The notes beneath the pieces are model-generated. The model worked only from the letters and a program-made list of their open reading frames with translations. It was not told where the DNA came from and made no database searches. Below, in pieces: positions 17,521-25,672 of a DNA stretch of 64,000 nucleotides. The translations under genes were made by a program, and so were the position numbers. The stretch comes from VAZQ01 sp963721005 (GTDB lineage Bacteria > Pseudomonadota > Alphaproteobacteria > Rhizobiales > Xanthobacteraceae), in NCBI GenBank assembly GCA_963721005.1, contig CAVRHR010000006.1:124001-188000 (forward strand), read 5' to 3'. Position 1 is the first letter of the stretch. Each line of letters begins with the position of its first letter.

Positions 17521-17919
17521 GTGGCCCTCCGCGAGGGGTGCCCTGTAATATACCTGTAAGCTAGACCGGATTCCGGTCGCGTTGACGCACAATCTCTCCG
17601 TCGTCATGCCCGGCCTTGTGCCGGGCACCCACGTCTTCGCGCCACAAAGCAAGTCGTGGATGGCCGGGACAAGCCCGGCCATGACGTGCTGGGTGATTCA
17701 ATGCGAAGGAAACCTGCTCTAGCATGGTTTGAGGAAGAGAATGGTTTGAGGAAGAGAAATGACGGTTGGACTGCCCCTCCCTTCGGGCGGTCACAGCCTG
17801 CGACACCGTCCGGAGCAGGCCATAAGGCACGCTCCATTCGCTGCGCTTAGGTGGATGGCGGACCTTTCGCTGAGGCTTGGCTCATCTTACTGTGAAAAGG
17901 TTCGCCGTTGGGTCACATC
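17521..17919. repeat. Intergenic region with second copy of the hairpin element
   Basis: 17561-17722 repeats the element at 12990-13152 in the same orientation: the ends ATTCCGGTCGC and CTGCTCTAG and the central GTCATGCCCGGCCTTG/CAAGCCCGGCCATGAC hairpin match closely. The remaining 200 bp before hisC contain no supported gene; a 17-bp stretch GGTTTGAGGAAGAGAA is repeated in tandem near 17727-17758. Confidence 0.75.
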
Positions 17920-18963
17920 ATGAGCCGCTTCTGGAGTCCCGTCGTCCACGGTCTGTCGCCCTACGTGCCCGGCGAGCAGCCGAAGCTGGATGGCATCGTC
18001 AAGCTCAATACCAACGAGAATCCTTACGGACCTTCGCCCCGTGCCCTGGCCGCGATCGCCGCCGCGACGGATCGCCTGCGGCTCTACCCTGACCCGCGCG
18101 CTTCCCTTCTGTGCGAGGCGATCGCGGCCCGCTACCATGTCGCGCCTGAAGAGGTGTTCGTCGGGAACGGCTCGGATGAGGTCCTGGCCCATATCTTCCA
18201 GGCGCTTCTGCAGCACGATGCGCCGCTCCTGTTCCCCGACATCACCTACAGCTTCTACCCGGTCTACTGCAGCCTCTATGGTATCCGCTACCAGGAGGTG
18301 CCGCTTGATGCCGCGATGCGGGTGCAAATTTCCGACTTCCGGCAGCCGTGCAGCGCCATCCTGCTGCCCAACCCGAATGCCCCGACCGGCATCGGGCTGC
18401 CGCGCGAAGCGATCGCGGCGCTGGTGGCCGAGCATCCGGACCAACTGGTGGTCGTCGACGAGGCTTACGTCGATTTCGGCGCCGAGAGTGCCATATCGCT
18501 GGTAGCGCGCCACGACAATCTGCTGATCGTGCAGACCCTCTCCAAGTCGCGGGCCCTGGCCGGGCTGAGAGTAGGCTTCGCCATCGGCCAGCGACCTTTG
18601 ATCGAGGCGCTGGAACGGGTCCAGGGCAGCTTCAACTCCCACCCCCTTGATTGTCTCGCCATCGCCGGCGCGGCCGCGGCCATGGAGGACGATGCCTGGT
18701 TCCAGCAGACGCGCGAACGCATAATGGCGAACCGCGATTTGCTGGTCCGCGGCCTCTGCGGGCTGGGCTTCGAGGTTCTGCCGTCCGTGGCGAACTTCGT
18801 CTTCGCGCGCCACCCTGGCCGCCGCGGTGCGCATCTCGCCGCCCAGCTTCGGGAGCGCGGCGTTCTGGTACGACATTTCCAGAAGCCCCGAATTCGAAGA
18901 CTTCCTGCGCATTACGGTCGGAACGGAGGAGCAATGCAGCCGCTTGGTTGCCGTGGCGCGTAG
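17920..18963 (+). CDS. hisC: Histidinol-phosphate aminotransferase, 3' end frameshifted
   Basis: HisC converts imidazole-acetol phosphate to histidinol phosphate with PLP (aminotransferase class I/II). Visible are LNTNENPYGPSP, the FVGNGSDEVL cofactor loop, LPNPNAPTG, VVVDEAYVDF and the PLP lysine in TLSKSRALAGLRVG. After VLVRHF the frame changes: the bases after CCCC at 18886-18889 read in the next frame as EFEDFLRITVGTEEQ and on to a TGA at 18971-18973, the expected HisC ending with its substrate-binding Arg. As written the protein ends in an unrelated tail at 18963. Removing one C restores the family sequence. A TTG at 17908 behind GAAAAGG is an alternative start. Confidence 0.87.
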   Translation: MSRFWSPVVHGLSPYVPGEQPKLDGIVKLNTNENPYGPSPRALAAIAAATDRLRLYPDPRASLLCEAIAARYHVAPEEVFVGNGSDEVLAHIFQALLQHDAPLLFPDITYSFYPVYCSLYGIRYQEVPLDAAMRVQISDFRQPCSAILLPNPNAPTGIGLPREAIAALVAEHPDQLVVVDEAYVDFGAESAISLVARHDNLLIVQTLSKSRALAGLRVGFAIGQRPLIEALERVQGSFNSHPLDCLAIAGAAAAMEDDAWFQQTRERIMANRDLLVRGLCGLGFEVLPSVANFVFARHPGRRGAHLAAQLRERGVLVRHFQKPRIRRLPAHYGRNGGAMQPLGCRGA

Positions 18964-19063
18964 CTTGATCTGATTTCGTAGTTGGCTCGTCTTACAAGTG
19001 GATATTGCGCAGAACCACCCGGGTCACCGGCCGCCGAATATCAAGTCACAAAGGAACAACTGA

Positions 19064-19570
19064 ATGACAAGCAACCCGTCAAACGACGACAAGGACCGCG
19101 CCGATCGTTCGTCCCCCGGCGCCCGCATTGGCCACGTCAATCTGAAGGTCGCCGATCTGGAGCGCTCGCTGGCCTTTTACCAGGGCGTGCTCGGCCTCAA
19201 GATCACCAAGCGGATTGGCGACCAGGCGGCATTCCTCGCCTATGGGGACTATCATCACGATATATGCATCAATACCTGGGAGAGCCGCGGTGGGGCAGCG
19301 CCGGCCGCGGGCACGACGGGATTGTTCCATCTGGCGATCGTTTATCCGCAGCGGTCTGAGCTGCGCGATGTCTTCGCACGATTGAAAGCGGTGGGTGTGG
19401 TCATCGACAACGCGGTCGACCACGGGGTCAGCGAATCGCTCTATCTCCGCGACCCTGATCAAAACGGTGTTGAATTGTATTGGGACCGGCCCTCCGAGCT
19501 TTGGTGGGATGATGCCGGTGGACTCAAGATGGGCCATCGTCCGATGGACCCTGAAGAACTGTTGCGATAG
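19064..19570 (+). CDS. VOC-family (glyoxalase/extradiol dioxygenase-like) protein
   Basis: The 168-residue protein consists of paired beta-alpha-beta-beta-beta modules of the vicinal oxygen chelate fold. Candidate metal ligands are His24 in IGHVNLKV, the His in GLFHLAIVYP and the Glu in NGVELYWDRP, the pattern seen in type I extradiol dioxygenases (CatE-like) and glyoxalases. LRDPDQNGVELYWDRP is the characteristic C-terminal signature. The substrate cannot be deduced. The gene starts 91 bp after the end of hisC with a GGAACAACTGA leader and may be read from the same transcript. Confidence 0.88.
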   Translation: MTSNPSNDDKDRADRSSPGARIGHVNLKVADLERSLAFYQGVLGLKITKRIGDQAAFLAYGDYHHDICINTWESRGGAAPAAGTTGLFHLAIVYPQRSELRDVFARLKAVGVVIDNAVDHGVSESLYLRDPDQNGVELYWDRPSELWWDDAGGLKMGHRPMDPEELLR

Positions 19571-19939
19571 CGGATTGGCGGAGCCGAATCGCGCGGGATT
19601 GGCGAGAGCGAGCGCGCGATCGTGGTTGCGGTCGGCGTCGAGTATCTCGAAGACGCCGCGACGCCTCTCGGTGGTTATCCCTACGAGCCCCATAGCGCCG
19701 GATTTGCGCGCCGCGGCATGTTACGCTATAGCACCGCCGCGGGGCCTTCGACGGTCGCCCCGCGCTCCCAGGCTCACAAGGCCCAAGCACCGTCTCCTTC
19801 GCGAGGAGGAGACCGCTATGTGCTGGCCATGATGCACCCAAGTCGCATCCGAAATCGCTGATCAGGGGGTCTCGCGGTCTCCCCTAGAGATGGATTGGCC
19901 ATCCAAGCGCCGCTCACTTCCTTTTGGGAGGGAGCCGTC
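19571..19939. other. Intergenic, nothing identified
   Basis: No supported gene. A GTCTCC...GGAGAC inverted repeat at 19792-19813 overlaps a ribosome-binding-site-like GAGGAGA that precedes a four-codon frame (19818-19832); I see no regulatory logic for it. Confidence 0.35.
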
Positions 19940-20668
19940 ATGGATGGCATGGTGCTCGGACTTTTTCTGCTCGCAGCGTTCATTGGCGGATTCGCATCCG
20001 GCCTGGCCGGTTTTGCCATGGGGTTCGTGGTTTCGGGAATTTGGCTGCACATCCTCACCCCGATACAAACCACGACTCTGATCGTCGGGTATGGGCTGCT
20101 GACCCAAGGCTATGGGGTCTGGAAGCTCAGGCGGGCGCTGAGCTGGCGAAACATCGCGCCGTTCATCATCGGCGGCGCCATCGGGGTTCCGATCGGAACG
20201 ATGCTGCTCACCTATACCGACCCGGCCTATCTGCGCAGCGGCGTCGGCGTCCTGCTGGTGATCTACGGCGCCTACGGCTTGGCGCAGCCCAAGCTCAAGC
20301 CGGTGCCCGGCAGCGTCGCAGCCGATGCCAGCATCGGCCTCGCGAACGGGATGCTGGCCGGCCTGACCGGGCTGCCCGGCTTCATCATCACCATCTGGTG
20401 CCAGCTTCGGGGTTGGACCAAGGACGCCCAGCGCGCGGTATTCCAGCCGGTCATGCTGGCGGCCATCGTGATGAATGTCATATCGCTGGGCCTGATCGGC
20501 GCCATCACGGCCGACACCATGCAATTGTATTTGCTCGGCCTCCCGGCGATGATCGCGGGTCTGTGGGTAGGGTTCAAGCTCTACGGCAGGCTCGACGATG
20601 CCGCATTCCGCAAGTTGCTCCTGGTGCTGTTGCTGATCGCCGGCCTGAGCCTGATCCTCCCGCACTAA
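19940..20668 (+). CDS. TSUP-family (TauE/SafE) membrane permease
   Basis: The 242-residue integral membrane protein has about eight hydrophobic segments. The first contains LGLFLLAAFIGGFASGLAGF, the Gly-rich half-repeat hallmark of the TauE/SafE (DUF81, TSUP) family; the matching second half starts at GLANGMLAGLTGLPGF. TSUP proteins carry small sulfur- or carbon-containing anions such as sulfite, sulfoacetate or taurine products; the substrate here is unknown. The ATG at 19940 follows GGGAGGGAG at good spacing; the upstream in-frame start at 19895 has no such site. Confidence 0.9.
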   Translation: MDGMVLGLFLLAAFIGGFASGLAGFAMGFVVSGIWLHILTPIQTTTLIVGYGLLTQGYGVWKLRRALSWRNIAPFIIGGAIGVPIGTMLLTYTDPAYLRSGVGVLLVIYGAYGLAQPKLKPVPGSVAADASIGLANGMLAGLTGLPGFIITIWCQLRGWTKDAQRAVFQPVMLAAIVMNVISLGLIGAITADTMQLYLLGLPAMIAGLWVGFKLYGRLDDAAFRKLLLVLLLIAGLSLILPH

Positions 20669-21035
20669 CTCGTGAGAGCGGTGGTCCGATGCCGCGTGTC
20701 GCCTGGGGCATGATCCCGAAACGTTGCAGACTTTTCGGATAAAATTATGCGCAACGTCGATATGATTGGAGCGCTATCCGATTCAATCTGATCGGATAGT
20801 GCTCCAATGTCTCGGAGATAAGAGCTTGCACGTCTCAGGCGTTGCGTCGAGGTGGCACTCCGCCTTCGGACACTCTTGGGGGATCGGAAGCACCGGCCGG
20901 GGAGCGAGAGAAAGCGGGCGTCGCGACGGATCCCCCGGAGTGCGGCAACCGCATTTGTCACTTTTCCCGACGCTCGACATGCGTTAAAAAGCCGACTTAT
21001 ACTTCATCAGCAGACCGAAAATCACAGGAAGTGTC
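20669..21035. repeat. Intergenic region with two rhizobial palindromes
   Basis: 20708-20750 (GCATGATCCCGAAA...TTTCGGATAAAATTATGC) matches the widespread rhizobial palindrome class with CCGAAA/TTTCGG arms. 20765-20808 is an 18-bp inverted repeat, ATTGGAGCGCTATCCGAT against ATCGGATAGTGCTCCAAT, with one mismatch and an 8-bp loop. The remaining 230 bp upstream of the Crp gene hold no supported gene. Confidence 0.75.
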
Positions 21036-21719
21036 GTGGCAAAGACAAAGAAAAAGCCCTTCAGCGTGAACGCGTTCCTTACCACCGTTGGCGGCGGAAG
21101 TACGGTGACGACCTATCGTAAAAATCGGAAGGTTTTTTCGCAGGGAGACCCGGCGGACGCCGTGTTCTACATACAAGACGGCAAGGTCAGGGTCTGCGTC
21201 GTCTCCGAATTGGGCAAGGAAGCGGTTGTCGCACTCCATGGGCAGGGGGACTTCTTCGGGGAGGGCTGTTTGAGCGGTCAGCCGCTGCGTTTGGCCACAG
21301 TCATTGCGATGTCGGATTGCGTCATCACCCGGTTGGACAAAGCGGCCATCATCCGCGCGCTCCACGACGAGCCGGAGTTCTCTGAGATGTTCATGGCGCA
21401 CCTGCTGGCTCGGAATGCTCAGGTTGAGGAGGAGTTGGTCAACCAGCTCTTCAATTCGAGCGAGAAGCGCCTGGCCAGAGTGCTTCTCCTGATGGCACAG
21501 TTCGGCAAGGAGGGGACGCCGGATCGAGTCATAGCGAAAATCAGCCAGAAGACGCTCGCCGAGATAGTTGGCACTACCAGGCCGCGCGTGAGCTCGTTCA
21601 TGAATAAATTCCGCAAGCTCGGCTTCATCAAGTACAACGGAGAGTTGGAGGTCCACAATTCGCTGTTGAACGTGTTGCTGCATGACGGTATCAAAGGGGG
21701 CGCCGACGTGGGCGAATAG
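21036..21719 (+). CDS. Crp/Fnr-family transcriptional regulator
   Basis: The 227-residue protein has an N-terminal cyclic-nucleotide-binding fold (about 18-140; VFSQGDPADAVFYIQDGKVRV, then GQGDFFGEGCLSG) and a C-terminal winged helix (about 155-220) with SQKTLAEIVGTTRPRVSSFM as helix-turn-helix. It lacks the N-terminal cysteine cluster of Fnr, so it is unlikely to hold an iron-sulfur centre. The start is the GTG at 21036, 5 bp after CAGGAAG. Two matched palindromes of Crp geometry lie immediately downstream (21731, 21786), probably operators for the next gene and possibly bound by this protein. Confidence 0.92.
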   Translation: MAKTKKKPFSVNAFLTTVGGGSTVTTYRKNRKVFSQGDPADAVFYIQDGKVRVCVVSELGKEAVVALHGQGDFFGEGCLSGQPLRLATVIAMSDCVITRLDKAAIIRALHDEPEFSEMFMAHLLARNAQVEEELVNQLFNSSEKRLARVLLLMAQFGKEGTPDRVIAKISQKTLAEIVGTTRPRVSSFMNKFRKLGFIKYNGELEVHNSLLNVLLHDGIKGGADVGE

Positions 21720-21730
21720 ACTTTCCAACG

Positions 21731-21746
21731 TGTTCAATTCTGAACA
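21731..21746. promoter_or_regulatory. Crp/Fnr-like operator, copy 1
   Basis: TGTTCAATTCTGAACA is a palindrome of the form TGTTC-N6-GAACA, the 5-6-5 geometry of Crp/Fnr sites. Confidence 0.5.
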
Positions 21747-21785
21747 CCCGCCGGCACCCCCCGCGGGAAAATCTTTTCAAGGAAG

Positions 21786-21801
21786 TGTTCCATAGTGAAC
21801 G
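21786..21801. promoter_or_regulatory. Crp/Fnr-like operator, copy 2
   Basis: TGTTCCATAGTGAACG repeats the TGTTC-N6-GAAC pattern 55 bp (about five helical turns) after copy 1 and 55 bp before the next start codon at 21856. Confidence 0.45.
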
Positions 21802-21855
21802 CCTGCTTTCTCTCCTGGCCGCTAAACTCGAGGAAGGGTTGGCTGCTCGGAGTTA

Positions 21856-22086
21856 ATGAGGATGTTGCATCTATTTCAGCCAGACGACCGGGCCTACAGT
21901 CCCGAAACAGTGGCGGTGATGACCGCTGCATTCGAGAGGGCCTGCCAATCCGCTTCGCCTCGGATTGATGGGGACGACAAAGTGCGCGAAAGGTTGGCAT
22001 TGATAATCCTCCAACACGTCGACCAGGGGGAGCGCGACCCCGTTCGGCTCGCCGATGTCGCCTTCCGCGAATTGGCAGGCTCTTGA
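21856..22086 (+). CDS. Small conserved hypothetical protein
   Basis: This 76-residue, mainly helical acidic protein reads SPETVAVMTAAFERACQ, then VRERLALIILQHVDQGERDP. I recall similar small proteins in Bradyrhizobium-type genomes, always unannotated. No signal peptide or membrane segment. It stands 136 bp downstream of the Crp-type regulator and is preceded by two Crp-type palindromes, so it is a plausible regulatory target. Confidence 0.65.
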   Translation: MRMLHLFQPDDRAYSPETVAVMTAAFERACQSASPRIDGDDKVRERLALIILQHVDQGERDPVRLADVAFRELAGS

Positions 22087-22243
22087 CGCCTGGCGCTCAC
22101 CGGTTTGACCCCCAGCGGGTGCCGGCGGATCGGGCTGTCGGCCTTCACCGGCGTCGCATCCGGCCAGCCCAACCTCGGCAAAACGCCGGACGGGCCGGCA
22201 CGCGTCGATGCTCCCTTTCTCACAATCTGCACAGAGCAGAGCA

Positions 22244-22441
22244 ATGACCGATCTGGCTTATCAGCTCGACTTAATGCTGCGGCGCTACGCGGCAGACTGT
22301 GACAAGGAAAATGACGGCCGACCCTGGGTCCGATTTCGCATGGAGCTGCGATCGTTGATCGATGCGTATGGCGCCAAAGCGGTCGATGCGGCGCTGGACG
22401 AGATGGATGACGGACGGTTGTCGCCCTCCCTCGTGCATTGA
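22244..22441 (+). CDS. Small hypothetical protein
   Basis: A 65-residue helical protein starting MTDLAYQLDLMLRRYAADC and ending in DEMDDGRLSPSLVH. The ATG at 22244 is chosen over the upstream start at 22208 because it follows a purine-rich CAGAGCAGAG stretch and removes an unstructured leader. Charge distribution and codon use look coding. No family recognised. It lies between two Crp/Fnr regulator genes. Confidence 0.5.
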   Translation: MTDLAYQLDLMLRRYAADCDKENDGRPWVRFRMELRSLIDAYGAKAVDAALDEMDDGRLSPSLVH

Positions 22442-22606
22442 CCAAGCTGCAGGACACAAAGAGGCGCAGATCGCGTTAGGCGGCGAGGCATTGCCCATGA
22501 AAGAGAGCGTCGTCATCCCGGTTTTTGAAGCAAGCTTCGTATCGACGCTGGCCCTATCGGCTTGGCTCGCGATCCAGCCTTGTGGTGGGAGGGGGGCGGG
22601 CACGGT

Positions 22607-23413
22607 ATGACGCAGCTTATCTCGCATTCGTCCAATCGCGTGCTGGCCTCCCTCCGGCCGGCCGACCTCGAATTCCTGCTGCGGCACCTGCGTTCTTTCG
22701 ACCTTCCCCGGGGAATGGTCCTGTTCGAGGCGGGCGGTAAGATCGACCGCGTCTACTTCCCTCGCGGGGCGGTGGTTTCCCTCGTGACCGAGCTGTCGAC
22801 GGGCGAGATGATCGAGGTCGCCACGGTCGGCCTGGAGAGCGTGGTCGGCGGCTTGTCTGCCCTCGACGGCATGATCTCGATCAGCAAGGTTATCGTACAG
22901 GCTGCTGGCGCCGCATCGGTCGTCGATGTGGAGCACTTCCGTTGCCTGGCCGAACAGAGTGCGAGCTTTCGCTCCATGCTGATAAAGCACGAGCAGGTCC
23001 TTCTGGCGCAGTCGCAGCAGGCCGTCGCCTGCAACTCGACCCACACGCTCGAGGAGCGGCTTTCTCGCTGGCTTCTGCGCTGCCGGGACTTGGTTGGCAG
23101 CGACGACCTGGACCTTACCCAGGAGTTCATGGCGGCGATGCTGGGCGTGCGGCGGAGCAGCGTCTCGATCGTAGCAAATGCTCTGCGACAGGCCGGTCTC
23201 ATCCATTACAAGCGCGGCACCATCCGCGTGGTCAACTTGGACGGCCTGAAGGAGTCCGCCTGCGAGTGCTACCGAACCGTCAGAGCGATCTCGGACCGGC
23301 TGATCGGATCTGAAAATTGCCTGATCCAGGACAAGTCTTCAATGGATACAAGTTCAGGACCCGACAGATACGAAAATGATCAGGATGCTCACGAGAGCCC
23401 ACTTGGAATTTGA
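22607..23413 (+). CDS. Crp/Fnr-family transcriptional regulator, second copy
   Basis: The 268-residue regulator has a cupin-like effector domain (about 15-135; LPRGMVLFEAGGKIDRVYFPRGAVVSLV) and a Crp-type helix-turn-helix (about 175-230; LTQEFMAAMLGVRRSSVSIV). The effector half departs from cAMP receptors: it lacks the RxS phosphate-binding motif, so the ligand is unknown. A charged tail of about 30 residues follows the winged helix. The ATG at 22607 follows GGAGGGGGG. It is not closely related to the regulator at 21036 and belongs to a different branch, abundant in soil rhizobia. Confidence 0.9.
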   Translation: MTQLISHSSNRVLASLRPADLEFLLRHLRSFDLPRGMVLFEAGGKIDRVYFPRGAVVSLVTELSTGEMIEVATVGLESVVGGLSALDGMISISKVIVQAAGAASVVDVEHFRCLAEQSASFRSMLIKHEQVLLAQSQQAVACNSTHTLEERLSRWLLRCRDLVGSDDLDLTQEFMAAMLGVRRSSVSIVANALRQAGLIHYKRGTIRVVNLDGLKESACECYRTVRAISDRLIGSENCLIQDKSSMDTSSGPDRYENDQDAHESPLGI

Positions 23414-23469
23414 ACCAACGGTCCAGCCTCGGAGTTGTCCTCTATGGCCCTGCTGTGAATTATTCGGAT

Positions 23470-23510
23470 TGAGCCCATGACTACACTCAATGAGCCCATG
23501 ACTACACTCA
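23470..23510 (+). repeat. 21-bp tandem duplication over a start codon
   Basis: The unit TGAGCCCATGACTACACTCA is present twice head to tail, in frame, so the kinase gene has two consecutive start codons (23477, 23498), each with the same upstream bases. Confidence 0.85.
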
Positions 23511-24538
23511 CCAAGGCAAACGGTGCTCCTGCCCCAAGTGTCTTGGGCGATCAGGATGCATTTGCCCTCACTGCAGTGAATCCTGTCTTCGAATTGCCCG
23601 GACCGCTTTTCGATCTGCTGCCGACCGCCGTATATCTTTGTGATCAGGACGGCTTGGTGCTTCGTTACAACCAGCGCGCCGCCGAGCTTTGGGGGCGTTC
23701 GCCGGGCCCCGGCGACCCCGAAGAACGGTTCTGCGGGTCGTTCCGGATGTACCGGCTGGACGGAGGCATTCTGCCGCACCGGGAATGTCCGATGGCTGAG
23801 GTTCTGCGCACCGGTATTCCGGTCCGCGATCAAGAGGTCCTGATCGAACGGCCGGACGGTTCGCGCGGCGTCGCGCTGGTGAATATCGAAGCGCTCAGGG
23901 ACACGGACGGAAAGGTCGTCGGTGCCGTCAACTGCTTTCAGGACATCAGCGAACGTAAGCGGGCGGAAGGGCAAGCGCTTTTGGTCGCGCGTGAGATGGA
24001 CCACCGAGCCAAGAACCTGCTGGCACTCGTGCAAGCGACCGTGCATCTCACGCAAGCCGACACCGCCCGAGATTTCAAGAAGGCAATTGAGGGGCGCATC
24101 CGGGCGCTCTCGAATGCGCACACGCTGCTGGCGGAATCACGTTGGGCCGGCGCAGACCTTCATGCGCTGGTCACCGAGGAACTTTCTCCCTACTGCTCCG
24201 AGGGGGCGTCACGAGCGGATGTCCATGGCCCGGACCTGTCTTTGAACCCGCAGTCAGCGCAGTCGATTGCGATGGTTCTGCATGAATTGACCACGAACTC
24301 GGTGAAATACGGAGCTTTATCGGAGGCTTCAGGCCGCATTCGAGTCCAGTGGGCGCGCCCGGAGGACAAGAAGCTCGTCCTCCGCTGGGACGAGACGGGT
24401 GGCCCGACCGTCAAACCGCCGGCGCGGCAAGGCATGGGCACCCGCCTGATCGACAGCGTAATCCGCGCCGCCAAGGGCAAGGTGAGCTTCGATTGGCGCG
24501 CGGACGGCCTCTCGTGCGAGATTTCGATCGAGGCGTGA
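23477..24538 (+). CDS. PAS-domain HWE-type sensor histidine kinase
   Basis: The 353-residue soluble kinase has an N-terminal PAS domain (about 42-160; LFDLLPTAVYLCDQDG, ending in the PAC motif CFQDISERKRAE) and an HWE/HisKA_2 kinase core. The phosphoacceptor His lies in REMDHRAKNLLALVQ, the N box reads HELTTNSVKYGAL and the WDETGGP motif is that of the HWE class. There is no membrane segment, so it senses a cytoplasmic cue. No response regulator lies next to it. HWE kinases often feed the alphaproteobacterial general stress pathway, which would fit the stress-type genes downstream. The second ATG, at 23498, is an equally good start. Confidence 0.92.
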   Translation: MTTLNEPMTTLTKANGAPAPSVLGDQDAFALTAVNPVFELPGPLFDLLPTAVYLCDQDGLVLRYNQRAAELWGRSPGPGDPEERFCGSFRMYRLDGGILPHRECPMAEVLRTGIPVRDQEVLIERPDGSRGVALVNIEALRDTDGKVVGAVNCFQDISERKRAEGQALLVAREMDHRAKNLLALVQATVHLTQADTARDFKKAIEGRIRALSNAHTLLAESRWAGADLHALVTEELSPYCSEGASRADVHGPDLSLNPQSAQSIAMVLHELTTNSVKYGALSEASGRIRVQWARPEDKKLVLRWDETGGPTVKPPARQGMGTRLIDSVIRAAKGKVSFDWRADGLSCEISIEA

Positions 24539-24577
24539 CAGGCGACGCTGACGGTCGGAATCAAACATGAGCCTGTC

Positions 24578-24652
24578 GTCCCCGCGAAAGCGGGGACCCA
24601 GTACCCCGCAGCATCACTGGGGTTACTCGATCCCCGCTTTCGCGGGGATGAC
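24578..24652. repeat. Intergenic inverted repeat after the HWE kinase
   Basis: Arms TCGTCCCCGCGAAAGCGGGGA and TCCCCGCTTTCGCGGGGATGA flank about 33 bp. Each arm is itself a hairpin. No T run, so probably a dispersed repeat rather than a terminator. Confidence 0.75.
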
Positions 24653-24703
24653 ACCTGCGGATGAGCGGCGTGGCACAGCGGTTACACTTCACAGGAATCC
24701 GCT

Positions 24704-24895
24704 CTAGCCCCTTCGAAGGCCGGTAGGGATCGGGGGGTGCGATCGATCAAATCGTGAAGTCGCCGAACCGCAATTCGAGCATTCGAAGATCAGAAGACCC
24801 GGCTCGGATCCGAGGGGAGCGATGTGATCGGTCTCGTTCATCGTTGCCCCGCACCTCGGACATTTCGGATCGCGAAAATCGCCTTCTTCTTCCAT
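24704..24895 (-). CDS. Small zinc-ribbon protein
   Basis: A 63-residue protein with two CxxC knuckles, CPRCG at 12-16 and CSNCG at 39-43, spaced as in a single zinc ribbon, and otherwise polar. The ATG at 24895 follows AAGAAGAGG; the longer frame to 24988 would overlap the upstream region of the divergent PRC-barrel gene. Possible roles are nucleic-acid or protein binding; nothing more specific can be read. Confidence 0.7.
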   Translation of the reverse strand: MEEEGDFRDPKCPRCGATMNETDHIAPLGSEPGLLIFECSNCGSATSRFDRSHPPIPTGLRRG

Positions 24896-25037
24896 TGCCG
24901 GCCTCTTCTTGTCTATTAGGCAATGTCCGAAGTTGGTACGCGGTTCCTTGCGCCGCGCGGGAAGCGCTTTCGTGACAGCGGAACCCACGTCTCATTCAAG
25001 CATTCTACACACGCGGGGAAACATCAAAGGAAGTGCA

Positions 25038-25409
25038 ATGACTACGATGGAAAAGGAATCGGCGTCCCTGATTGGCAGCGACAAGGTCGAGGGGACGACC
25101 GTTTACGGAATGGATGGGAGCAGCATCGGCACCGTTCAGCGCGTGATGATCGACAAGATCAGCGGCAAGGTGGCCTATGCGGTGACCTCGTTCGGCGGCT
25201 TTCTCGGCATGGGGGAGGATTACTACCCGCTACCCTGGTCGCAGCTCAAATACGACACGGGTCTGGGCGGGTATCGCACCAACCTCACCGAGGCCCAGCT
25301 CAAGGGCGCTCCGAAGTACAGCCGCTCAAAGGAATGGGACTGGTCCGATCGGTCGAATGATCGGAAGGTTTATGACTACTACAAAGTTCCCATGTGGTAC
25401 GCCGATTGA
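25038..25409 (+). CDS. PRC-barrel domain protein
   Basis: The 123-residue protein carries a PRC-barrel (about 10-75): LIGSDKVEGTTVYGMDGSSIG, then IDKISGKVAYAVTSFGGFLG and the YYPLPWSQLKYD motif. The tail from KYSRSKEWDWSDR to the end is aromatic-rich. Stand-alone PRC-barrel proteins of this size are common in soil alphaproteobacteria and are often stress-induced; biochemical function is unknown. The ATG at 25038 follows AAAGGAAG. A terminator follows at once, so it is transcribed alone. Confidence 0.88.
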   Translation: MTTMEKESASLIGSDKVEGTTVYGMDGSSIGTVQRVMIDKISGKVAYAVTSFGGFLGMGEDYYPLPWSQLKYDTGLGGYRTNLTEAQLKGAPKYSRSKEWDWSDRSNDRKVYDYYKVPMWYAD

Positions 25410-25420
25410 TCGCAACAATG

Positions 25421-25445
25421 GAAGCCCCGCACCGCGGGGCTTCTC
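25421..25445 (+). terminator. Terminator of the PRC-barrel gene
   Basis: Stem GAAGCCCCGC/GCGGGGCTTC with a short ACC loop; the T run is short. Confidence 0.75.
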
Positions 25446-25521
25446 CTCAGCTGCCCTTCAACAATTGGTGTCTCTTTACGACCGGTAGGCTTCGTACCTC
25501 GCCCCGCCCTCCGATGATCTC

Positions 25522-25546
25522 GGAACCTTTGGCTCTCGTCCACGTT
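25522..25546 (+). promoter_or_regulatory. EcfG (general stress sigma) promoter upstream of the small secreted protein
   Basis: GGAAC at 25522-25526 and CGTT at 25543-25546, separated by 16 bp, match the alphaproteobacterial EcfG consensus GGAAC-N16/17-CGTT. It lies about 125 bp before the start codon at 25673. Confidence 0.55.
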
Positions 25547-25672
25547 GCTCTCGGCGGGCGATTGTCGAGAGTGTTTCGTCGCTGCACCCGTACAAGAAGA
25601 TGACGCCCTCCACGTACAAAATCGAGGACGGCGACGCTCGGAAATAATAATTCAAACATGGAGATCCCAAAA

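Noticed and set aside
19818..19832. Four-codon frame MCWP behind a GAGGAGA site, considered as a leader peptide
   Set aside because: A single Trp and Cys and no downstream attenuator structure or biosynthetic gene; the site is within an inverted repeat that is probably fortuitous.
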